From Dyadobacter chenwenxiniae (lineage in GTDB: Bacteria > Bacteroidota > Bacteroidia > Cytophagales > Spirosomataceae), in contig NZ_CP094997.1 of NCBI RefSeq assembly GCF_022869785.1, positions 7,073,001-7,137,000 of the forward strand: a DNA stretch of 64,000 bases, written 5' to 3'. Under the pieces are notes generated by a model that did no database searches, was not told where the DNA came from, and saw only the letters and a list, made by a program, of their open reading frames with translations. Shown in pieces: positions 49,243 through 59,294 of this stretch (the first letter of the stretch is position 1; every line of letters starts with the position of its first letter). The position numbers and the translations under genes were made by a program.

Positions 49243-50049
49243 TCAGATTTGCGGCTGCAATTCCTGGGCGAGTTTCGTAAGCTCCACGAACTGCGCAACG
49301 CTCAACTGCTCGGCCCGTTTGGTCAGCAACGGATTTTCGGGAAATTCACCAATGGGTTTCAATGCATTGCGAAGTGTTTTCCTCCTTTGGTTAAAAGCTG
49401 TTTTCACAACCCGGAAAAACATTTTTTCATCACAATCCAATGCTGCAACCGCATTTCTCCGCAGCCGGATCACACCGGACTGGACTTTGGGAGGCGGATC
49501 AAATGCGCCCGGCGGCACAGAAACCAGGTAATCTATATCATAAAATGCCTGCAATAGAACGCTCAAAATGCCATAATCCTTATTTCCCGGCGGAGACGCA
49601 ATGCGCATAGCCACTTCCTTTTGCAGCATACAAACGACCTCCGGGATTTGATCCCGGATTTGTAATGCGCGGAAAAAGATCTGTGAGGAAATGTTGTACG
49701 GGAAGTTACCAATGATGGCAAAAGGCTCCGAAAAATAGTCTGCCGGATTGAATTTCAGGAAGTCGCCCTCAATGATCCTGGGCGTCAGACTTTCGTAATG
49801 TTTCTTTAAATAGGCAACCGATTCGGTGTCAATTTCAATCACATAAGTGCTGAATGTGTCCTTAGGGATAAGAAACTGGGTGAGAACACCCATGCCGGGG
49901 CCTATCTCCAGAACCTTGCCGTAACCATTATGTCCCGAGAGGCCGTCAACGATCCGCTGAGCAATATTTAAGTCTTTCAGAAAGTGTTGGCCCAAATGCT
50001 TTTTGGCCCTCACTTTGGAATCGTCGCGCTTTTTATAATTTGTTTTCAC
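49243..50049 (-). CDS. rsmA: 16S rRNA dimethyladenosine transferase
   Basis: A 268-residue KsgA/RsmA methyltransferase. It dimethylates two adjacent adenosines near the 3' end of 16S rRNA using S-adenosylmethionine. Seen: VRAKKHLGQHFLKDLNIAQR, SAM motif I VLEIGPGMGVLTQFL, IIEGDFLKFNPADYF, motif IV NFPYNISSQIFFRALQIRDQ, MLQKEVAMRIASPPGNKDYG and VPPGAFDPPPKVQSGVIRL. The C-terminal half is the usual helical domain (VVKTAFNQRRKTLRNALK). It is divergent from the large hybrid kinase across an 81-base gap. Assignment is secure. Confidence 0.97.
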   Translation of the reverse strand: MKTNYKKRDDSKVRAKKHLGQHFLKDLNIAQRIVDGLSGHNGYGKVLEIGPGMGVLTQFLIPKDTFSTYVIEIDTESVAYLKKHYESLTPRIIEGDFLKFNPADYFSEPFAIIGNFPYNISSQIFFRALQIRDQIPEVVCMLQKEVAMRIASPPGNKDYGILSVLLQAFYDIDYLVSVPPGAFDPPPKVQSGVIRLRRNAVAALDCDEKMFFRVVKTAFNQRRKTLRNALKPIGEFPENPLLTKRAEQLSVAQFVELTKLAQELQPQI

Positions 50050-50130
50050 GAACCAAAATTACGGCTTAATTCGTAGATTTATCGAATAAAGAATAGGAAG
50101 GAATCTTAAAAGTGCGATTATCGAGATACT

Positions 50131-53100
50131 ATGGAAATGATCTTGTCCCATACCGATTGGCAGACTATACACGCTACACTTCAGCATCTGAACCTGATTG
50201 GAATTACTTTTTCTCCGGACTTCATCATCCGTAATATTAGTGCGCACGCTTTAATGAAAACGGGCTGGCAGGAGTCGGATCTGTTGGGGCACAGCATTTT
50301 TGATAAACTCATCCCCAAGGAAGAAGAGCACGAAATCCGGCAGATGCTGGAAGAAGGAATTCAGGGAAAACGGAAACTTGAACAGCGGGAAGTTCCCTTT
50401 TTGGCACAAAAAGGCACATTAAGAACGTTTTCGATCAATAGCGTGCTCATGCACCGCGAGCAGGACGAGGTGGAATGTGTGACTCTGGTGGGTGACGACA
50501 TTACGCGGCGCCGCAGGATGGAGTCGTCCATTGCCAAATCCAATTCGCAGTTGCAGGATCTGGTGGACAACACGAGCGATCTGATCCAGCTTGTTGCGAT
50601 TGACGGGAAATTCATATTTGTAAATAAAGCCTGGCGCGAAGTGCTGGGCTATGGACTGGATGAAATTGCGTCCATGCGGATGGAAGACATTCTGCATCCG
50701 CAGCATAAAGAGCAGGCACTGGCGCAGCTGAAACTGATAGAGCAAGGCCATTCCAATGCGAATTTTGAGACTGTTTTCCTAAGCAGGGAAGGCAAAAAAG
50801 TCTTTGTTGCAGGAAGTGTCAATTGCCGGTTTGATAATGGTAAACCCACCGCATTCCGCTGCATTCTAAATGACTTTACAGAAAAAATAAGGGCTGAAAA
50901 GGCGCAAAACCTGTATTACAGCATTGCGAACTGGACGGTTAATACGCAAAATCTCGATGATTTTTATCATAGCATTCACGAAGCGTTAGGTAAGATCATC
51001 GACGTAAAAAACTTCTTCATTGCGCTTTACGATCCCAGCAAAAGCTACATTTATTTCCCTTATTATGTGGATCAATATTTTCAGGGAAATGTAAAGTTTA
51101 CCAAAAGAAAACTGGGCAATGGAGTGACGGAATATGCCATTGCGTCCAATAAACCGCTTTTTTTATCAGGAGAGAAAATAGAAGAACTGGCTAAAACAAA
51201 CAGCCTTTATTTATACGGCGTCACGCCAAAATTGCTCCTGTGCGTGCCCTTGCGGGTAGGCGACCGTGTTACGGGCATCATTGGTGTAAAATCCTACGAT
51301 GATCCTAATATGTTCGATGCCAGGGATTTGGAGTTGCTGGAGTTTATTTCGGGACAGGTCGCGATGGCGATTGCGCGGAAACAAAGTGAAGAAGAGCTTA
51401 GCAAATATCTTGCGCGGTTGAATGCGATTTTTGACAGCAGTTCCCACCTGATATGGTCGGTTAACAAATCATTGCAGCTGACCTCATTTAACAGGAATTA
51501 TGCGGATCTGATTCAGAATCAGCTTGGTGTAAGGCCATCATTGCAGTCCAGCGCGGAGAAATTTGGCTGGCGAATGGTTGGTAACAGCAACCGCAGGACA
51601 CTTGAAACCAAATACAGGCAAGCATTAAAAGGGGAACCGCAATATTTTGAATTTAAAATAGATCGGAAAGACCAGGGCGAAATGTGGCTGGAATTTTACC
51701 TGAATCCAATCCACTATGCGGACGGCGTGATTGAGGAGGTTTCGGGAATAGCGCGCGACATTACGCGGCGTAAAGAGGCCGAGCTTTCATTGAGGCATAG
51801 CGAGGAGCTTTTCCGTGGGATTTTTGAAAACCTGCAAGACATTTATTGCCGGATTAATCGTCTGGGTGAGATCACGATGATCAGCCAATCCGTGCTGAAA
51901 AGGCTTGGTTACTTGCCTGGTGAAGTCATAGGACACAAGATCACTGAATTTTTCCCGGATAAAAAACGGATACATTCTGCATTGATCAGGCTAAGGAGAA
52001 GCAAGAGCTTACGTAACTTCGAAATTTCGCTTTACCGCAAAGATGGCACGGAAAGGCAGTTTATGATCAACATGCTGATGTTTACGAACGACAAAGGCAA
52101 ACCGACCGAAATCGCCGTTCTCGCTCGGGACATTACTGAATTGAAACGCAACGAGCAGGAATTGCTGAAAGCAAAGGAACACGCAGAGCGCTCATTGAAG
52201 GTTAAGGAAGGCTTTTTGGCCAACATGAGCCACGAAATCCGGACGCCGATGAATGGGGTGATCGGGATGATCGACTTGCTGGGCGAAACGCCGCTGGATG
52301 TGGAGCAGAAGGATTATGTGTTAACAATCAAGCGATCATCGGAAACTTTACTGAATATTCTGAACGACATTCTGGATCTTTCCAAAATCGAGGCCGGCAA
52401 GATGGAACTGCATGAGGCGCCGATTGCGACGGAAGAATTATTGCTGAAACTCGTCTCACTTTTTGGACAAACAGCCAAAAGCAAAGGGAACACACTTACG
52501 TATCACATTGCGCCTGAAATTCCGAAATTCATCATTGCCGATCAGACCAGGTTACTGCAGATCTTGTCTAACCTGACTTCCAATGCATTGAAATTCACTG
52601 ATCATGGGGCAGTTACATTGTTTTTGACATTGGTTAAAAAGGACGGATTGTTTCATAAAATCAAAGTCGAGGTTCAGGATTCGGGCATAGGGATCAGTCC
52701 GATGGATAAACAGATATTGTTTACGTCATTTACACAGCTGGATAACTCGTCGCGTAAATCTTTTGGTGGAACGGGACTTGGATTGGCGATTTCCAAACAA
52801 TTGTGCGAATTAATGCACGGTGAAATCGGCGTCGAGTCGACGATAGGAGAGGGCAGTACATTCTGGTTTACATTTGAAACAAAAGAGACTTCCATCGCGC
52901 AGGCCAGCAACATTGTGCAATTGGAGGAAACGCCGATCGAGAATGTTTTTGCAGATTATCATCCTACCATTCTGCTTGTGGATGATAACGCGGTTAACCG
53001 GAAGGTGGCCAATGAAATCCTGAAAAAATCGGGTTGCTACGTGGATCTTGCAGAAAGCGGTTTCAAGGCGATTGAAATGGTCGAGGCCAAGCGAAAAGTT

Positions 53101-53745
53101 TCAGACTTGAGTTACGACATCATTTTTATGGATATCCAAATGCCGGATATGGATGGTGTGGAAACTTCTCAGGAACTCAAAAAACGCTTCCCTGATTCCA
53201 TGCCGCCAATCGTTGCTATGACCGCGTATTCCATGAAGGAAGACCGCGACCGGTTTATGAGCCAGGGCATGGACGATTACATCGCCAAACCGATCCGCGC
53301 ACAAACATTGATACTTAAAGTAAAAGATCTGATAAACAACGTGGAGAGCCGCAAGCTGGAATCGAAGCAGCGTGAAATTGCGCAGGAAGTGGCTCTGCCA
53401 ATTTTGGACAAAGAAATCATCGACCAGCTGAATAGCATAGGCGGGGCGGATCTTGTGTGGTCTGTGTTTGAAGATTTTGTTACTGAATCCAATGAGCTGG
53501 TTTCTGGCGCATTGGAGGCTTATGCCAACGGCGACATTAAAACGATCAAAAGCAATTTGCATACATTAAAAGGCAGTGGCGGAACTGTGGGCGTAGCACA
53601 AGTAGCCGAAATAGCGCGCGATGCAGAATGGCGCTTGAAATCGGATGACACGAGTACGCTCGCCGAGGCGCTTCCGCAATTGGAAAAGGCTTACCAAAAG
53701 TTCCTGAACGCGTACGAAGGGCTGTTAAAAGACTGGTTGAAGTGA
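50131..53745 (+). CDS. Multi-PAS/GAF hybrid histidine kinase with receiver and HPt
   Basis: A 1204-residue soluble hybrid kinase. Domain order: PAS (about 25-130), PAS (about 140-260, DLIQLVAIDGKFIFVNKAWR), GAF (about 275-420, LLLCVPLRVGDRVTGIIGVK), PAS (about 430-550), PAS (about 555-680), HisKA (His near 700 in FLANMSHEIRTPMNGVIGMI), HATPase (about 740-925; NALKFTDH, DSGIGI, GTGLGLAIS), receiver (about 945-1070; ILLVDDNAVNRKVA, IIFMDIQMPDMDGVE, IAKPIRA) and HPt (about 1095-1200, His in LHTLKGSGGTVG near 1143). All phosphorelay parts are present in one chain but no DNA-binding output is. There is no membrane segment, so the signal is internal. It stands alone, and the output regulator is elsewhere. 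Confidence 0.95.
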   Translation: MEMILSHTDWQTIHATLQHLNLIGITFSPDFIIRNISAHALMKTGWQESDLLGHSIFDKLIPKEEEHEIRQMLEEGIQGKRKLEQREVPFLAQKGTLRTFSINSVLMHREQDEVECVTLVGDDITRRRRMESSIAKSNSQLQDLVDNTSDLIQLVAIDGKFIFVNKAWREVLGYGLDEIASMRMEDILHPQHKEQALAQLKLIEQGHSNANFETVFLSREGKKVFVAGSVNCRFDNGKPTAFRCILNDFTEKIRAEKAQNLYYSIANWTVNTQNLDDFYHSIHEALGKIIDVKNFFIALYDPSKSYIYFPYYVDQYFQGNVKFTKRKLGNGVTEYAIASNKPLFLSGEKIEELAKTNSLYLYGVTPKLLLCVPLRVGDRVTGIIGVKSYDDPNMFDARDLELLEFISGQVAMAIARKQSEEELSKYLARLNAIFDSSSHLIWSVNKSLQLTSFNRNYADLIQNQLGVRPSLQSSAEKFGWRMVGNSNRRTLETKYRQALKGEPQYFEFKIDRKDQGEMWLEFYLNPIHYADGVIEEVSGIARDITRRKEAELSLRHSEELFRGIFENLQDIYCRINRLGEITMISQSVLKRLGYLPGEVIGHKITEFFPDKKRIHSALIRLRRSKSLRNFEISLYRKDGTERQFMINMLMFTNDKGKPTEIAVLARDITELKRNEQELLKAKEHAERSLKVKEGFLANMSHEIRTPMNGVIGMIDLLGETPLDVEQKDYVLTIKRSSETLLNILNDILDLSKIEAGKMELHEAPIATEELLLKLVSLFGQTAKSKGNTLTYHIAPEIPKFIIADQTRLLQILSNLTSNALKFTDHGAVTLFLTLVKKDGLFHKIKVEVQDSGIGISPMDKQILFTSFTQLDNSSRKSFGGTGLGLAISKQLCELMHGEIGVESTIGEGSTFWFTFETKETSIAQASNIVQLEETPIENVFADYHPTILLVDDNAVNRKVANEILKKSGCYVDLAESGFKAIEMVEAKRKVSDLSYDIIFMDIQMPDMDGVETSQELKKRFPDSMPPIVAMTAYSMKEDRDRFMSQGMDDYIAKPIRAQTLILKVKDLINNVESRKLESKQREIAQEVALPILDKEIIDQLNSIGGADLVWSVFEDFVTESNELVSGALEAYANGDIKTIKSNLHTLKGSGGTVGVAQVAEIARDAEWRLKSDDTSTLAEALPQLEKAYQKFLNAYEGLLKDWLK

Positions 53746-53881
53746 AATTTTCTCGTCGGGTAAATCCCGGCGTTAATCTATAAGTGCGGTGGTTTCATCG
53801 ATTGTAGCGGTTTATTGCGGAGCGTGATTAAACTATAATCAAAAAGGTTGCTCTAAACTGCAATAAACCTTTACAGAAACC

Positions 53882-56770
53882 ATGAAGAAATTCGCATCCC
53901 TACTCTCGCTGCTGATATTATTGTCGCTATCGGCATTTGCACAAGACTCAACGGGCCGGATAACCGGCGTTGTCAAAGACAGTGTAACCAATGAGCCGGT
54001 CGTTGGCGCTTATGTGGCGGTGAGCAGGAACCTGCCGGATGCGAAGCCCGAGTATGTAACGACTGATATAGAGGGCAAATTTTCCTTCAACGGCCTTGCG
54101 AAACAGGCTGTTTACCTGGTTAAGGTTTCTTATCTGAGTTATAAAGACGCTTCGCGCACAGTTACATTGCAAGATGATAATCAGGATGTCGGAACATTTC
54201 AATTGAGTGAAGCTGTTGCAAACCTGAAAGAAATTAAAGTCGTAGGCCAGGTTACCGCCATGGAGCAAAAAGGCGACACGACCCAGTTCAACGCTGCTGC
54301 ATTCAAAACCAATCCCGACGCAACCTCAGAAGATCTCATCCAAAAAATGCCTGGCATTACGGTTACCAACGGAACCGTAACAGCGCATGGTGAGACGGTT
54401 AACAGAGTTTTGGTGGATGGTAAGCCGTTCTTCGGCGAAGATGCTGCATTGACATTAAAATCACTTCCTGCCGAGATTGTTGATAAAATAGAAGTCTTCG
54501 ACAAATTGAGCGATCAGGCACAATTCACCGGCTTTGACGATGGTAATGGACAGAAAACCATCAACATTGTAACCAAAGCCGATCGTAAAATGGGTCAGTT
54601 CGGTAAGGTTTTCGCCGGTTACGGATTGGATAATCGTTATCAGGCTGGTGGAAATGTGAGCTTTTTCAAAGGGAATCAGCGTATATCCGTGATCGGGCTG
54701 AGCAACAACATTAATATGCAGAATTTTTCCAGCCAGGATCTGATCGGTGTTTCCGGTGGCGGTGGAGGAGGCGGAAGAGGCGGCTCGGGCGGTGGCGGTT
54801 CGGCTGGTAACTTTCTGGTTGGCAACCAAAGCGGGATAACGGGGACAAATTCGTTTGGTTTGAATTATGCCAACAAGTTTGGAAAAAAAGTGGATGTTAC
54901 CGGAAGCTATTTCTTCAACAGGACAGGCAACACCAATGCCCAAACATTGGAACAGGAATATTTTTTACAAGGCGGGACAGGGAACCAGTTTTATAATGAA
55001 ACAAGCCGCACGAACAACACAAATGCCAATCACAGGCTCAACTTCCGCATTGAATACAACATTAACAAGAACAATTCGCTGATCGTGACGCCACGACTGA
55101 GCTTTCAGGACAACAGCTCGGCGAGCGTGAAAGCGGGGCTTTCTTCGCTGATCAACGGAACAAAAATCAATAGCCTGGACAACAATCAGCGCAACGCGAC
55201 CAATGCTTACAATTTCAATAATGATGTTTTGTTCCGTCATTCATTTGAAAAGAAAGGCCGGACATTATCTGTGAATTTGAACACACAGCTCAATGACCGT
55301 AACGGGATTGGTAATCTCTATTCCAGAACCATGTTTTACGACAGCCTGGGCTTGGCCGCAAGAGGCGATACGCTTGATCAAGAGAGCTTTACATATTCCA
55401 ATGGTGTAACATTGGGCGGAAACCTGATCTATACTGAGCCGATTGGAAAAAACAGCCAGTTACAGTTCAATTACGGCCTGACCGTAAGTAATAGCGACTC
55501 TAAAAAGGAAACCTACAACATGAGTTTTGATGAAAACACTTACTCAGGCCTGGATTCGCTGCTTTCCAATACATTCGACAATCGTTATGTGACTAATCGT
55601 GCGGGGATTGGTTATCGCTACCGTAAAAATAGCTGGTCTGCCAATTTTGGATTGGACTTCCAGAATACGGGATTATACAGTCAGCAGTTGGCGCCCGTTA
55701 ATGCCAAAGTGGATCAGTCATTTACCAATCTGCTGCCAAATTTCATGTTGAGTTACAGATCCAAAACCGGCACGCAGTTCCGTACATTTTTCCGAAGCTC
55801 AACAAATCAGCCTTCGATTTCGCAATTGCAGAATGTGATCGACAACAGCAATCCATTGGCATTGACGGCCGGTAACCCGGATTTGAAACAGGAGTATCGC
55901 AATATGTTCAATGTTCGCTATTCACTTGCTGGTGCGGAAAGGCCTTACAGCCTGAATGCAATGGTTTTCGTAACGCAAACCAACAATGCGATCGTGAATT
56001 CAACATTGATTGCGCAGGAGCCAACCGAAGTGGCTGATGGAATTGTTTTGGAGCGCGGAGCGAAGTTTACGAAGCCTGTGAATGTGGACGGGAGCTGGAA
56101 TGCCAGAACTTTTCTGGCTTACGGAAAGCCGGTTGCGCCGCTGAAATTGAATGTGAATTTGACTACTGGTTTCAACTACGTTCGTTCGCCTGGTTTGATC
56201 AATAACATTTCCAACTATTCGAACACGTACGCAGTTTCACAAGGTTTGGTTGTGAGCAGTAATGTGAGCGAGAAGCTTGATTTTACGGTTTCTTATTCAG
56301 GGAATTACAACATTGTGCGCAACACCATTCAGCCAAATCTGAACAATAATTATTATACGCAAGGAATTACGGGACGTGTAAACTGGATTTTTGGAAAAGG
56401 ATTTGTTGTGCAAAGTGACATTAGTAACCAGTCTTACCGTGGTCTTGGACAGGGTTTTAATCAAAACTTTACGTTGTGGAACGCAAGCGTTGGCAAGAAA
56501 TTCCTGAAAAACAATGCGGGCGAACTGAAACTGACTGTTTTTGATATACTCAAACAAAACAACAGCATTACCAGAAACGTAACCGAAACTTACGTGCAGG
56601 ATGTAACCAACCGGGTTTTGACCCAATATGCCATGCTAACATTCACTTACACGCTGAGAAATTTCGGCAAAGCACCGGCTCCCGAAAACAACCGCCGCAG
56701 AGATTTTGAAGGGGGTGATATGCCTGGTGGTGGAAGAGGAAACAGAGGTGACCGTGGCAATTTTAACTAA
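53882..56770 (+). CDS. TonB-dependent-receptor-like outer-membrane barrel
   Basis: A 962-residue outer-membrane protein with signal peptide MKKFASLLSLLILLSLSAFA (cleavage near residue 20). A carboxypeptidase-regulatory-like domain spans about 25-115 (ITGVVKDSVTNEPVVGAYVA), followed by a plug domain about 120-230 (DLIQKMPGITVTNGTVTAHG; RVLVDGKPFFGEDAALTLKS; LPAEIVDKIEVFDKLSDQAQ). The rest is barrel of the outer-membrane beta-barrel family often called OMP_b-brl_2, not the SusC class, and no SusD gene is adjacent. An unusual Gly-rich loop near 295-315 (GGGGGGGRGGSGGGGS) and a Gly/Arg tail (GGDMPGGGRGNRGDRGNFN) follow the last strand. Ligand unknown. A strong terminator follows. Confidence 0.93.
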   Translation: MKKFASLLSLLILLSLSAFAQDSTGRITGVVKDSVTNEPVVGAYVAVSRNLPDAKPEYVTTDIEGKFSFNGLAKQAVYLVKVSYLSYKDASRTVTLQDDNQDVGTFQLSEAVANLKEIKVVGQVTAMEQKGDTTQFNAAAFKTNPDATSEDLIQKMPGITVTNGTVTAHGETVNRVLVDGKPFFGEDAALTLKSLPAEIVDKIEVFDKLSDQAQFTGFDDGNGQKTINIVTKADRKMGQFGKVFAGYGLDNRYQAGGNVSFFKGNQRISVIGLSNNINMQNFSSQDLIGVSGGGGGGGRGGSGGGGSAGNFLVGNQSGITGTNSFGLNYANKFGKKVDVTGSYFFNRTGNTNAQTLEQEYFLQGGTGNQFYNETSRTNNTNANHRLNFRIEYNINKNNSLIVTPRLSFQDNSSASVKAGLSSLINGTKINSLDNNQRNATNAYNFNNDVLFRHSFEKKGRTLSVNLNTQLNDRNGIGNLYSRTMFYDSLGLAARGDTLDQESFTYSNGVTLGGNLIYTEPIGKNSQLQFNYGLTVSNSDSKKETYNMSFDENTYSGLDSLLSNTFDNRYVTNRAGIGYRYRKNSWSANFGLDFQNTGLYSQQLAPVNAKVDQSFTNLLPNFMLSYRSKTGTQFRTFFRSSTNQPSISQLQNVIDNSNPLALTAGNPDLKQEYRNMFNVRYSLAGAERPYSLNAMVFVTQTNNAIVNSTLIAQEPTEVADGIVLERGAKFTKPVNVDGSWNARTFLAYGKPVAPLKLNVNLTTGFNYVRSPGLINNISNYSNTYAVSQGLVVSSNVSEKLDFTVSYSGNYNIVRNTIQPNLNNNYYTQGITGRVNWIFGKGFVVQSDISNQSYRGLGQGFNQNFTLWNASVGKKFLKNNAGELKLTVFDILKQNNSITRNVTETYVQDVTNRVLTQYAMLTFTYTLRNFGKAPAPENNRRRDFEGGDMPGGGRGNRGDRGNFN

Positions 56771-56804
56771 GCAACTAATCCTGAATTCAACATTTTAGTG
56801 CAAA

Positions 56805-56840
56805 GAAAAGCCCGGAGCGAGCATTCGTTCCGGGCTTTTC
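56805..56840. terminator. Bidirectional rho-independent terminator
   Basis: GAAAAGCCCGGAGCGA (56805-56820) and TCGTTCCGGGCTTTTC (56825-56840) pair over 16 bases with one G-T type mismatch around GCAT. The arms carry A and T runs on both sides, so it can end both the receptor transcript and the convergent LysM transcript. Confidence 0.9.
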
Positions 56841-56863
56841 AGGTCTCAATGAATATTTTTAAA

Positions 56864-57499
56864 CTACTTCTTAGAAGGGAAAGGAATGATCAGTTTTTCA
56901 CCTCTTTCCGAGTAATCCCTCGTTCTGCCATTCGCTTTCATAAGCGCTTCTTTGGTGATCCCATATTTGCCCGCAACAACCCTCAAAACGTCACCAGGTC
57001 CCACTGTATGCACGGCTTGAACCTGAATTTTAAGTTTCGTAACGTCGGACTTTAATTCAGGGCTGGACGAATTCAAGCCCTTTAATGTTTCTGTTTTTAA
57101 ATTATAGCGGGATGCAATGCTGGAAAAGCTTTCACCACTTTTTACGGTATGCGTGATTTGTTCTCCACCCACAGAGGATGCCGAAATAGCGGGAGTTGTT
57201 TCTTTTTCGGCCTCTTTTGGTTTTTCTTTTACCGGTTCGGCTGATTTCTCAGCAGGCGTAGTTTCCAGCGCTTCGGCGGGTTCATCCGTAATTGGCTCTC
57301 CGGCGCTTTGCTCGTCTAAGGTTGAATCCACAACAACCGAGGTAAGCTCTTCAGAATTGGACGAACTATCTGAAATGTATTCATATCCCACATATAACAT
57401 TGCTAATACCAAAAGAACCAACACAAGAAGCGTAACAATGGGGAGGTTGGACTTTTCGGTCGGACGGACATTTCTTTTTTTAGGGAATTCGTCTTCCAT
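56864..57499 (-). CDS. LysM-domain membrane-anchored protein
   Basis: A 211-residue protein with an N-terminal cytoplasmic basic stretch (MEDEFPKKRNVRPTEK), one membrane segment (about 19-40, IVTLLVLVLLVLAMLYVGYE), an acidic/Pro-Glu-Thr linker (about 45-105), and two LysM repeats: ITHTVKSGESFSSIASRYNL followed by KTETLKGLNSSSPELKSDV, and VHTVGPGDVLRVVAGKYGIT with EALMKANGR after. LysM domains bind peptidoglycan, so the protein may tether the inner membrane to the wall. No catalytic domain follows. The purE gene begins further right. The shared terminator separates it from the receptor gene. Confidence 0.9.
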   Translation of the reverse strand: MEDEFPKKRNVRPTEKSNLPIVTLLVLVLLVLAMLYVGYEYISDSSSNSEELTSVVVDSTLDEQSAGEPITDEPAEALETTPAEKSAEPVKEKPKEAEKETTPAISASSVGGEQITHTVKSGESFSSIASRYNLKTETLKGLNSSSPELKSDVTKLKIQVQAVHTVGPGDVLRVVAGKYGITKEALMKANGRTRDYSERGEKLIIPFPSKK

Positions 57500-57557
57500 A
57501 GCCGGTTATTCGATGTTTTGTGGTGCAAATTAATTTTACGAAAATACTAAAGACCTT

Positions 57558-58049
57558 CTAACTTCCAAGGTGATTTCTCAATTCCTCATTCATCACCGCG
57601 ACTTTTTCTTTTAAGCCTTCTTTGAACAAATCCAGCCGTTTTCCGACTGCCGGATCGGTGGCTCCAATGATCTGCGCGGCCAGTATTCCTGCGTTTCTGG
57701 CACCGTCCAGCGCAACCGTCGCAACCGGAACGCCTGAGGGCATTTGCAGAATGGAAAGCACTGAATCCCAACCATCAATCGAATTGCTTGATAAAACCGG
57801 AACGCCGATAACGGGCAATGAAGTAAGCGAGGCGACCATTCCTGGCAAGTGCGCCGCGCCGCCTGCACCGGCAATGATAACTTGTAATCCGCGGCTTCTG
57901 GCCGTTGACGCATATTCCAGCATGCGTTCGGGAGTCCGGTGCGCCGAAACGATCTCCATTTCGAAGGCGATCCCAAGCTCGGAAAGTGCATCAGCTGCCT
58001 GCTGCATAATTTTCCGGTCCGAAAGGCTTCCCATTATGATTCCAACCAT
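57558..58049 (-). CDS. purE: N5-carboxyaminoimidazole ribonucleotide mutase
   Basis: A 163-residue class I PurE that converts N5-CAIR to CAIR in purine synthesis. Seen: MVGIIMGSLSDRKIMQQAAD, the active-site His segment EMEIVSAHRTPERMLEYAST, VIIAGAGGAAHLPGMVASLT and SLPVIGVPVLSSNSIDGWDS. It lies 13 bases downstream of purK, the usual two-gene order purK-purE. No tRNA or riboswitch was found upstream. Assignment is secure. Confidence 0.98.
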   Translation of the reverse strand: MVGIIMGSLSDRKIMQQAADALSELGIAFEMEIVSAHRTPERMLEYASTARSRGLQVIIAGAGGAAHLPGMVASLTSLPVIGVPVLSSNSIDGWDSVLSILQMPSGVPVATVALDGARNAGILAAQIIGATDPAVGKRLDLFKEGLKEKVAVMNEELRNHLGS

Positions 58050-58062
58050 TATATAACGAAGA

Positions 58063-59193
58063 TTACTTACTGATTACTCTAATATTCTGCTTAACAAAAT
58101 CAACCTTTCTCTTTAAAGACGCGATATCGGCATCCATAATGGTAATGTGGCCCATTTTTCTGAATGATTTTGTAATCGCCTTCCAGTAAAGGAACGGGAA
58201 AACCTGTTCAGTAGCCAACAATTTCTCCATTCCTTCATAAACAGCCGGGCCTTCGTGGCCTTCTTCCCCCAGCAAATTCACCATAGCAGACGGCCCGTAA
58301 GCGTGCGTGCTGCCGAGCGGCAAATCCAAAATAGCCCGCCAATGTTGCTCATATTGCGAAGTTGCATTGGCGCGGATCGTGTGGTGCCCACTATTATGCG
58401 GCCGTGGTGCCACTTCGTTGATCAGGATCTCGCCGTCGGCTGTCATGAAAAGCTCTACGGCCAAAAGGCCTACAATCTGGAAAGCTTCCGCCGTTTTTCT
58501 GGCTATTTCCTGTGCTTTTTCATCAATGGTTTTTTCAATTTCTGCGGGGGCAAAAAGATATTCGACGAGGTTCAGTTCAGGATGAAAAACCATTTCCACG
58601 GTCGGGAATGTGGTGATTTCCCCTTTCACATTGCGCGCCACGATCACGGCCAGTTCCTTTTCAAAAGGCACTGCTTTTTCCAGTAATCCCGGCTGCTCGA
58701 AAGCCTTTTCAATGTCCGCTTCCGAGGTTAACCGCTGCACGCCGCGGCCGTCGTAACCGTCTTTTCCCAGCTTGTGAAATGCGGGCAGAAATGAGGCGTT
58801 TTTATAAACATCATCCCGGTTTTCTGTTAATATAAAATCAGCAGTAGGGAGGTTATTTTCTTTGTAAAACTGCTTTTGGATGCGCTTATCCTGAATCTGG
58901 TGGATAACCGATGGCTGCGGAAAGATTTTCTTTCCTTCCTTTTCCAGTGCTTCCAGAGCCTGGACATTCACCTTTTCGATTTCTATTGTGATGACATCCA
59001 GCTCTTTACCGAAATTATAAACTGTGTCATAATCCTGTAATGAGCCTTGCTGAAAGTGAGGGGCAATTTTTCTGCATGGTGCCTCTGCATCGGGATCGAG
59101 GACGTGAATGTCCAGATTCCAGTCCACAGCGGCTTGTAAAAGCATCAGTCCTAGTTGGCCGCCGCCAAGGATTCCTATTCGCGATGAAAGCAT
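58063..59193 (-). CDS. purK: N5-carboxyaminoimidazole ribonucleotide synthetase
   Basis: A 376-residue ATP-grasp enzyme that makes N5-CAIR from AIR, bicarbonate and ATP. Seen: RIGILGGGQLGLMLLQAAVD, the ATP-grasp core LPAFHKLGKDGYDGRGVQRL, EVAPRPHNSGHHTIRANATS and VNLLGEEGHEGPAVYEGME. Length fits the family. It is upstream of purE with a 13-base gap and preceded by a 101-base intergenic region, so it is probably the first gene of a purKE operon. Assignment is secure. Confidence 0.98.
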   Translation of the reverse strand: MLSSRIGILGGGQLGLMLLQAAVDWNLDIHVLDPDAEAPCRKIAPHFQQGSLQDYDTVYNFGKELDVITIEIEKVNVQALEALEKEGKKIFPQPSVIHQIQDKRIQKQFYKENNLPTADFILTENRDDVYKNASFLPAFHKLGKDGYDGRGVQRLTSEADIEKAFEQPGLLEKAVPFEKELAVIVARNVKGEITTFPTVEMVFHPELNLVEYLFAPAEIEKTIDEKAQEIARKTAEAFQIVGLLAVELFMTADGEILINEVAPRPHNSGHHTIRANATSQYEQHWRAILDLPLGSTHAYGPSAMVNLLGEEGHEGPAVYEGMEKLLATEQVFPFLYWKAITKSFRKMGHITIMDADIASLKRKVDFVKQNIRVISK

Positions 59194-59294
59194 TTAAAAG
59201 TTTCGGTAGTGTCGCACAAAATTGGTGTAAAAACCGCTAACATAAAACTGAACCGAAATCTTTTGATAATATAGTTTTAAAAAAAATCACATTG

